Assembly (NCBI GenBank): GCA_030038645.1
Contig: JASHSR010000042.1
Span: 1-7,627 of the forward strand
From: Gammaproteobacteria bacterium
GTDB lineage: Bacteria > Pseudomonadota > Gammaproteobacteria > Steroidobacterales > Steroidobacteraceae
DNA length: 7,627 bases
Direction of reading: 5' to 3'
The notes beneath the pieces were generated by a model. It was given only the letters and a program-made list of their open reading frames with translations. It was not told the DNA's origin and made no database searches. The first letter of the stretch is position 1. Each line of letters begins with the position of its first letter. Below, in pieces: positions 1 through 4,294 of the stretch. The translations under genes and the position numbers were made by a program.

Positions 1-124
1 CATGGGCACGCGGGGTCAGCGGTTCGCGCTCGTCGTCGATAACGGCGTCGCGCGGCAGGTGTACGTCGAGGCGCCCGGCGAGTTCAAGGTCTCCGCCGCC
101 GAGCACGTGCTCGCGAGCCTGTAG
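1..124 (+). CDS. Peroxiredoxin, Prx5/AhpC-TSA family, C-terminal end (5'-truncated)
   Basis: The frame starting at base 2 reads MGTRGQRFALVVDNGVARQV and on through VEAPGEFKVSAAEHVLASL to a TAG at 122-124. The pattern of G-x-R-x-x-RF, then V-V-D-N/D-G-V, then VE-x-PG-x-F-x-VS and a final hydrophobic L matches the end of Prx5-type (atypical 2-Cys or glutathione/glutaredoxin-dependent) peroxiredoxins. These cytoplasmic thiol peroxidases reduce H2O2 and organic hydroperoxides. The Arg of GQRF corresponds to the conserved active-site Arg (Arg127 in human PRDX5). The peroxidatic Cys lies upstream, outside the window, so catalytic competence cannot be judged. The ATG at base 2 is very probably an internal methionine, since the family is about 160 residues long and only 40 are visible. 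The gene converges on etfA with 18 bases between the stops. Redoxin family is fairly sure; the exact subclass is inferred from 40 residues. Confidence 0.8.
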   Translation, partial: MGTRGQRFALVVDNGVARQVYVEAPGEFKVSAAEHVLASL

Positions 125-129
125 CGGCT

Positions 130-142
130 CGGCGCGGCGCCG
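130..142. terminator. Small GC hairpin between convergent genes
   Basis: CGGCG (130-134) and CGCCG (138-142) form a perfect 5-bp stem with a CGG loop. They fill most of the 18-base gap between the peroxiredoxin stop and the etfA stop. The position suits a bidirectional terminator, but neither strand has a T-tract after the stem and such short GC palindromes arise by chance at this composition. Weak call. Confidence 0.2.
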
Positions 143-1084
143 TCAGGAAAGCAGCTTCTCGAGCTGCGGGACGACCTCGAAGAGATCGCCCACCAGGCCG
201 ATGTCGGCCACCTCGAAGATCGGCGCCTCCGCATCCTTGTTGATGGCGACGATCGTCCGCGCGTCCTTGATGCCCGTCAGATGCTGGATGGCTCCCGAGA
301 TGCCGATGGCGATGTAGAGCTCGGGGGCGATGATCTTGCCCGTCTGGCCGACCTGCATCTCGTTCGGGACGTATCCGGCATCGACGGCCGCGCGCGAGGC
401 TCCGACGGCGGCGCCGAGCTTGTCGGCAAGGCGGTATAGCAGCTCGAAGCCCTCGGCGCTGCCGAGGGCCCGGCCGCCGGAGACGACCCGGCGGGCGCTC
501 TGCAGGTCGGGGCGATCGGTCTTGGCGGCGGATATCGAGACGAACCGCGTGTGGGCCGGCGGTGCCGCGCCGACGCTCGCGGACTCGATGCGCGCCGCTC
601 CTCCGCCCGGCGCTCCCGCGTAGGAGGCGGTGCGAACGGTGCCGACGATGGTCGAGGCGCCTTGCACCTCGACCGTGACGATGACGTTGCCGGCATAGAT
701 CGGGCGCTTGAAGCGCGTCGCGCTCTCGACGGCCATGATGTCGCTCACCTGCGGCGCATCGAGCAGCGCCGCGAGGCGCGGCATCAGATCCTTGCCGAAG
801 GTCGTCGAAGGGCCGAGCACATGGCTGTAGCCGGCCGCCACGGCCGCGAGCTGCGGTGCCATCACGGCCGCGAGCGGATGCGCGTGGGCCGCATCCTCGA
901 GCTTCAGCACTCTCTCGACGCCTCGCAGCTGCGCAGCCTGGGCGGCGATCGGGCCGGCGTCGGCCGCGCAGACGGCGACCGTGATCCGAGCGTCCGGGAT
1001 CGCGCTCGCGCAGGTGACGCAGCGGGCGGCGCTCGGGCTCAGCGTCGCGCCGTCGTGCTCGGCGACGAGGAGGACCTCGGCCAC
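143..1084 (-). CDS. etfA: Electron transfer flavoprotein, alpha subunit (FAD-binding)
   Basis: The 313-residue product has the usual length for EtfA. It pairs with EtfB as a soluble heterodimer that takes electrons from acyl-CoA and other dehydrogenases via FAD and hands them to ETF:ubiquinone oxidoreductase at the membrane. Residues 1 to about 190 form the alpha/beta N-terminal domain (HVLGPSTTFGKDLMPRLAAL at about 88-107). The FAD-binding C-terminal domain follows: VVSGGRALGS at 200-209, SRAAVDAGYVPNEMQVGQTG at 230-249, and the family signature LYIAIGISGAIQHLTG at 256-271 continuing into TIVAINKD (277-284) and PIFEVADIGLVGDLFEVVP. All of these match classical group I ETF alpha almost residue for residue. 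The start is GTG, and its first G is the last base of the etfB TAG stop (TAGTG on the minus strand), so translation is probably coupled to etfB. No partner dehydrogenase or ETF-quinone oxidoreductase is in the window. Confidence 0.97.
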   Translation of the reverse strand: MAEVLLVAEHDGATLSPSAARCVTCASAIPDARITVAVCAADAGPIAAQAAQLRGVERVLKLEDAAHAHPLAAVMAPQLAAVAAGYSHVLGPSTTFGKDLMPRLAALLDAPQVSDIMAVESATRFKRPIYAGNVIVTVEVQGASTIVGTVRTASYAGAPGGGAARIESASVGAAPPAHTRFVSISAAKTDRPDLQSARRVVSGGRALGSAEGFELLYRLADKLGAAVGASRAAVDAGYVPNEMQVGQTGKIIAPELYIAIGISGAIQHLTGIKDARTIVAINKDAEAPIFEVADIGLVGDLFEVVPQLEKLLS

Positions 1085-1860
1085 TAGAGCAGCCCCTTTT
1101 GCTTGAGCGCGGCGACCAGCTCCGCGGCGTCCCGCACGCGGATGCCTTGCTGTCGAGGCGCGGGCGGCTCGAAGCGGACGGCCTTCACCCGGGCGCGGGC
1201 CTCAACGCCGAGCGAGCTCAGGCTGAGGGTCTCGAGGGGCTTTCGCTTGGCCTTCATGATGTCGGGCAGCTTGACGTAGCGCGGCTCGTTGAGGCGCAGA
1301 TCCGTCGTGAACACCGCGGGCAGGTCGACCTCGAGCGTCTCGAGGCCGGCATCGACCTCACGCACGACGGTCGCCTTGTCTGCAGCGAGCTCGATCTTCG
1401 AGGCGAAAGTCGCCTGCGGGCGACCCCAGAGCGCCGCGAGCATCTGTCCCGTCTGGCTGTTGTCGTCGTCGATCGCCTGCTTGCCGAGGATCACCATGAG
1501 CGGCTGCTCGCGCTGCACGAGCGCGAGCAGGACGCGGGCGAGCGTGAGCGGCTCGAGGCCGAGGTCGCCGCCCGGCGCCCCTGCCGCGGGGGCGGTCTCC
1601 ACCAGCAGGGCCCGGTCGGCGCCCATCGCGAGCGCCGTGCGCAGCTGCGTCTGGCACTCCGCGCTCCCGACGCTCGCGACGACGACCTCGTCCGCGGCGC
1701 CGCGCTCTTTGATGCGCAGCGCCTCCTCCAGGGCGATCTCATCGAAGGGATTGATGCTCATCTTGACGCCGTCGAGCGCAACGCCGCTGCCGTCCGGCTT
1801 CACCCGGACACGGACGTTGTAGTCGACGACGCGCTTGATCCCGACTAGTACTTTGGGCAT
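1084..1860 (-). CDS. etfB: Electron transfer flavoprotein, beta subunit
   Basis: The 258-residue product is close to the family's usual 250-255. EtfB is the partner of EtfA; it carries a structural AMP and contains the loop that docks onto client dehydrogenases. Visible landmarks are KVLVGIKRVVDYNVRVRVKP at the N-terminus, SINPFDEIALEEALRIKE at 35-52, the AMP-site segment LGKQAIDDDNSQTGQM at 125-140, the ETF-beta signature region VREVDAGLETLEVDLPAVFT at 166-185, and the recognition-loop segment LNEPRYVKLPDIMKAKRKP at 190-208. This last segment corresponds to the loop that in mitochondria contacts acyl-CoA dehydrogenases and carries methylated lysines. Start: ATG at 1858-1860, with only a weak CAGG ribosome-binding match very close to it. 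It is preceded by a 72-base gap and a hairpin after the IclR gene on the same strand, so read-through from the regulator is possible but not shown. etfA follows with a one-base overlap. Confidence 0.97.
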   Translation of the reverse strand: MPKVLVGIKRVVDYNVRVRVKPDGSGVALDGVKMSINPFDEIALEEALRIKERGAADEVVVASVGSAECQTQLRTALAMGADRALLVETAPAAGAPGGDLGLEPLTLARVLLALVQREQPLMVILGKQAIDDDNSQTGQMLAALWGRPQATFASKIELAADKATVVREVDAGLETLEVDLPAVFTTDLRLNEPRYVKLPDIMKAKRKPLETLSLSSLGVEARARVKAVRFEPPAPRQQGIRVRDAAELVAALKQKGLL

Positions 1861-1879
1861 GGCCTGCGGCGAGAGCCTC

Positions 1880-1902
1880 TGCGGGTCGCTGCCCGACCCG
1901 CA
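1880..1902 (-). other. 9-bp hairpin in the gap between the IclR gene and etfB
   Basis: TGCGGGTCG (1880-1888) and CGACCCGCA (1894-1902) form a perfect 9-bp stem with a 5-base loop. In a transcript running from the regulator into etfB it lies 20 to 42 bases upstream of the etfB ATG. No T-tract follows the stem in that direction; the next bases on the minus strand are GAGGCTCTCG. It is therefore not a canonical intrinsic terminator and could act as a partial terminator, processing or stability element, or attenuator. The symmetric core could also be a DNA operator. Structure is seen directly; role is inferred. Confidence 0.4.
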
Positions 1903-1932
1903 ATATTGGGCTCAAAGCATCTGCTCATCGAC

Positions 1933-2751
1933 TCAGCTGTTCGGCGCGACTTGCGAGTGAGGGCGGTGGGGCGAGTTGCGCTGCTGCTCGACGAACTTCA
2001 CGCGAATCTTCTGAGCGGTATCCCGCAGCCGCGGCACGAAGCGCTCGACGGCGAGGCGCGCGGGCACGGCCGAGGCCGCGAAGCGCACGGCGACCGTCGC
2101 GAGGACCCGGTCCTCGACGAGCACCGGCACGGCCATCGCCATCTCCTCCGAGACCCTGCGCGAGCGAACCGCGGTCGCGTAGCCCTGCTCGCGCGCCTCC
2201 CCGAGGATCCTCTCCACCTCGGAGCGGCTCCTCGCGAGCCGGTCCTCCTCGCGCTGCGAGCGGGCGAGGATCTCGAGGAGGCAGTCGCGCTCCTCGGCGC
2301 TGCAGAAGGCGAGGTACACGAGCCCGGAGGAGCTCGTGAGCAGCGGGATGCGAAAGCCCGCGCTCAGGCGCTCGACGGCGAGCGGACTCGTGTGATCGGT
2401 CGTGTCGCGCACCAGCATCGAGGTGCCGGAGGGCGAGGAGAGCGAGACCGGCCAGACGATCTCCTTGCACAGATCGTTGATGCAGGGCCGGGCGATCTGC
2501 GTGATCCAGGCCTCGTCGTCGAACCCGTCCGAGAGGCCGCGAACCATGACGGTGAGCCGGTACCGATCGTCCGTCGGGTCGCGGTACACGTAGCCCGCTT
2601 GGCTCAGCGTCTCGAGAATGCGGTACGTCGTGGTGCGGGGAAGCTTGATGTCGCCGGTGATTTCGGAAACGGTCGCTCCATCGCGGCGATTGAGGACGGC
2701 GAGGGCCTCGAGGCCGCGGAGGAGAGCGCGGATGGGACGGGTGGATTCCAT
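1933..2751 (-). CDS. IclR-family transcriptional regulator, MhpR-like
   Basis: This 272-residue protein has the standard IclR layout. A winged helix-turn-helix occupies about residues 7-68, with the recognition region around KLPRTTTYRILETLSQAGYV (36-55) and the wing DPTDDRYRLT (58-67). An effector-binding domain runs from about 75 to 255. Specific segments (VRGLSDGFDDEAWITQIARP at 70-89, EIVWPVSL, MLVRDTTDHTSPL, and RIPLLTSSSGLVYLAFC at 134-150) resemble E. coli MhpR, the activator of hydroxyphenylpropionate catabolism, more than IclR or KdgR. That suggests an aromatic or other small carboxylate ligand, but no aromatic-degradation genes are visible. The ATG start sits just before the HTH, as usual, and has no clear Shine-Dalgarno, so a very short leader is possible. 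It diverges from the aminotransferase gene and lies upstream of etfBA on the same strand, so it could control itself, the aminotransferase, or both flanks. The family is sure; the target is unknown. Confidence 0.92.
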   Translation of the reverse strand: MESTRPIRALLRGLEALAVLNRRDGATVSEITGDIKLPRTTTYRILETLSQAGYVYRDPTDDRYRLTVMVRGLSDGFDDEAWITQIARPCINDLCKEIVWPVSLSSPSGTSMLVRDTTDHTSPLAVERLSAGFRIPLLTSSSGLVYLAFCSAEERDCLLEILARSQREEDRLARSRSEVERILGEAREQGYATAVRSRRVSEEMAMAVPVLVEDRVLATVAVRFAASAVPARLAVERFVPRLRDTAQKIRVKFVEQQRNSPHRPHSQVAPNS

Positions 2752-2765
2752 GAGCTGGGTATCGC

Positions 2766-2795
2766 TTGACTATATCGTGGGGGTGAAAGTTTAGA
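2766..2795 (+). promoter_or_regulatory. Candidate sigma70 promoter for the aminotransferase gene
   Basis: TTGACT at 2766-2771 matches the -35 consensus at 5 of 6 positions. It is followed after 18 bases by TTTAGA (2790-2795), a poor -10 match. It lies in a locally AT-richer patch between the divergent genes and points toward the aminotransferase. A direct repeat GAAAG-TTTA-GAAAG (2785-2798) overlaps the -10 and could be part of a regulator site. Inferred from hexamer resemblance only. Confidence 0.35.
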
Positions 2796-2797
2796 AA
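2769..2797 (-). promoter_or_regulatory. Candidate promoter for the IclR-family gene
   Basis: On the minus strand TATAGT (2774 down to 2769) matches the -10 consensus at 5 of 6 positions. A weak -35 (TTTCTA, 2797 down to 2792) lies 17 bases upstream. The -10 ends only 17 bases before the regulator ATG, implying a leader of about 10 bases with no Shine-Dalgarno. It overlaps the oppositely directed promoter candidate almost completely, so one bound regulator could affect both genes. Inferred. Confidence 0.35.
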
Positions 2798-2809
2798 GCG
2801 CGCGCGCGC
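2798..2809. repeat. (GC)6 alternating dinucleotide run
   Basis: Six perfect GC dinucleotides lie in the leader of the aminotransferase gene, just downstream of the candidate promoter and next to the AT-richer promoter patch. Such alternating runs can adopt Z-DNA under supercoiling and are prone to slippage, but in a genome this GC-rich the run may have no role. Confidence 0.5.
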
Positions 2810-2884
2810 CTGTCCAACCGGCCGTGAGGCGCAATGAGCGGTGGGTCCGTGCATCCCCGCCCGGGAGCGGGTATTCTCGCTAAA

Positions 2885-4162
2885 ATGAGCACCGAACCCA
2901 TGCTTCGCTCGAGCGAGGGGCTGCGCCACGTCCGCTACGAGATCCGCGGGCGGCTCGCCCGGCGCGCGCACGAGCTCGAGCGGCTCGGCTACGAGATCAT
3001 CTCGCTCAACATCGGCAACCCGGGCCTGTTCGGCTTCCGTACTCCGGAGTCCCTGCGCCTCGCGATGATCGAGAACCTCGCCAACGCCGAGGGTTATTGT
3101 CACCAGAAGGGCATTTTTCCCGCCCGCGAAGCGATCGTGATGCAGCAGCAGGCTCGCGGCGTGCAGGGCGTCACGGCGGATGAGGTCTTCATCGGCAACG
3201 GGGTGAGCGAGCTCATCGATCTGGCGCTCCGCGCCCTGCTCAACGACGGCGATGAGGTCCTGGTGCCCAGCCCGGACTACCCGCTTTGGACCGCCGCCGT
3301 CACGCTGAACCGCGGCCGCGCCGTGCACTACCCCTGCCGGCCGGAAAACGGCTTCGTCCCCGATCCGGAGGAGATCGCGCGCCTCGTGACGCCGCGCACC
3401 CGTGCGCTGGTCGTCATCAATCCAAACAACCCCACCGGCGCCGTCTATCCGCGCTCGGTGCTCGAGGGAATCGCCCGGCTTGCCGAGAGCCGCAGCCTCG
3501 TGCTCTTCAGCGACGAGGTCTACGATCAGATCCTGTACGACGGCGCCGAGTTCGTGCCGATGGCGACCTTGGTCCGGGATACTCTCTGCGCCACTCTTTC
3601 CGGATTGTCCAAGGTGTATCGGGCCTGCGGCTATAGGGTCGGCTGGGCCGTCTTCTCCGGCCGGCTGCGCGGCGCGAGCGATTATTTGAGCGCGCTCGAG
3701 CTGCTGAGCTCGCTGCGCCTGTGCAGCAACGTGCCCGGGCAATGGGCCGTGCAAACCGCCCTCGGCGGCTACCAGAGCATCCAGGAGCTCATCGCGCCGG
3801 GCGGACGGCTGTACGAATCGCGCCGCGCCATCCTCGCGTCCGTCGGCGAGAGCCGCTACCTGCAGGTGACGCCGCCCGCGGGCGCCATGTATGCATTCGT
3901 CGGGGTGCGCACCGGCGAGTTCGCCGACTTCGACGACCAGCGATTCGCGCTCGATCTGCTCGAGCAGAAGCACGTGCTCGTCGCGCCCGGCGTCAGCTTC
4001 AACGTGCCGTACCGCACGCACTTCCGCATCACGAACCTGCCGGATGCCGTGCTGCTCAGGCAGGTGTTCGCGCGGATCGAGGAGGTCCTCGCGGGCTACG
4101 CGGCGGGCCGGCGCGGCGGCGCGAAGGGCAAGGTCGTCGAGGCCTCGGGACGGTTCAAGTAA
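2885..4162 (+). CDS. alaA: PLP-dependent aminotransferase, AlaA-like (alanine/valine-pyruvate type)
   Basis: This is a fold-type I class I/II aminotransferase of 425 residues (E. coli AlaA has 405). It probably makes alanine from pyruvate using glutamate as amino donor, in the cytoplasm. Co-linear matches to AlaA include YEIRG and LNIGNPGLFGF near the N-terminus, EGYCHQKGIFPAREAI, VFIGNGVSELIDLALRALLN, PSPDYPLWTAAVTL, and NPNNPTGAVY (about 179-188, PLP and substrate contact). They continue with SDEVYDQILYD (Asp210 to the pyridine N), LSKVYRACGYRVGW (Lys243, Schiff base), LRLCSNVPGQWAVQTALGGY, and HFRITNLP (Arg381, carboxylate). Start choice: ATG 2885 gives about the family N-terminus. An in-frame ATG at 2834 would add 17 codons and has a GAGG four bases upstream, but those codons often end in A or T, unlike the rest of the gene. 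A hairpin follows the stop. Other members of subgroup I (AlaC-like, aspartate) are less likely given the motif match. Confidence 0.92.
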   Translation: MSTEPMLRSSEGLRHVRYEIRGRLARRAHELERLGYEIISLNIGNPGLFGFRTPESLRLAMIENLANAEGYCHQKGIFPAREAIVMQQQARGVQGVTADEVFIGNGVSELIDLALRALLNDGDEVLVPSPDYPLWTAAVTLNRGRAVHYPCRPENGFVPDPEEIARLVTPRTRALVVINPNNPTGAVYPRSVLEGIARLAESRSLVLFSDEVYDQILYDGAEFVPMATLVRDTLCATLSGLSKVYRACGYRVGWAVFSGRLRGASDYLSALELLSSLRLCSNVPGQWAVQTALGGYQSIQELIAPGGRLYESRRAILASVGESRYLQVTPPAGAMYAFVGVRTGEFADFDDQRFALDLLEQKHVLVAPGVSFNVPYRTHFRITNLPDAVLLRQVFARIEEVLAGYAAGRRGGAKGKVVEASGRFK

Positions 4163-4164
4163 GA

Positions 4165-4185
4165 GACCCCGGAACTCCCGGGGTC
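4165..4185 (+). terminator. GC-rich hairpin after the aminotransferase gene
   Basis: GACCCCGG (4165-4172) and CCGGGGTC (4178-4185) form a perfect 8-bp stem with an AACTC loop, starting two bases after the TAA stop. The position is typical of an intrinsic terminator, but CGTGGGCTCC follows instead of a T-tract. It may therefore act as a weak or Rho-assisted terminator or as a 3'-end stabiliser. The rest of the gap up to 4294 holds no gene that I can support. Confidence 0.5.
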
Positions 4186-4256
4186 CGTGGGCTCCGGCTC
4201 GCGGCGCGGCGACCCGCTCGACGGCCCGCGCGGTACACGGGGATGCGCGCGGGACA

Positions 4257-4286
4257 TTGATGTAATTTCCTGAAGAGTACTGTAAG
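4257..4286 (+). promoter_or_regulatory. Weak candidate promoter for the nuclease-helicase operon
   Basis: The last 40 or so bases before the TTG start are clearly AT-richer than their surroundings. TTGATG (4257-4262, 4 of 6 to the -35) and TGTAAG (4281-4286, 4 of 6 to the -10) are 18 bases apart. If used, the transcript would start almost at the coding start, with hardly any leader. Hexamer resemblance only. Confidence 0.22.
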
Positions 4287-4294
4287 CCTCTGAA

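Noticed and set aside
2..124. A possible complete 40-residue small protein starting at the ATG at base 2
   Set aside because: The sequence matches the C-terminal end of Prx5-type peroxiredoxins, so the ATG is almost certainly internal and the gene is cut by the window edge.
551..1087. Plus-strand open frame antisense to etfA, 178 codons
   Set aside because: It is the shadow of a strongly conserved etfA frame; the product is Arg-rich and low in complexity.
1099..1848. Plus-strand open frame antisense to etfB, 249 codons
   Set aside because: It mirrors the etfB frame almost end to end, with no motif of its own; explained by codon composition.
1906..2769. Plus-strand open frame antisense to the regulator, 287 codons
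   Set aside because: The sense strand encodes a clear IclR protein; the antisense product is Arg/Glu/Gly-rich and matches nothing recognisable.
2872..2890. A leaderless promoter (TATTCT) just before ATG 2885
   Set aside because: No -35 resemblance is found 16-18 bases upstream, and the hexamer alone is not enough.
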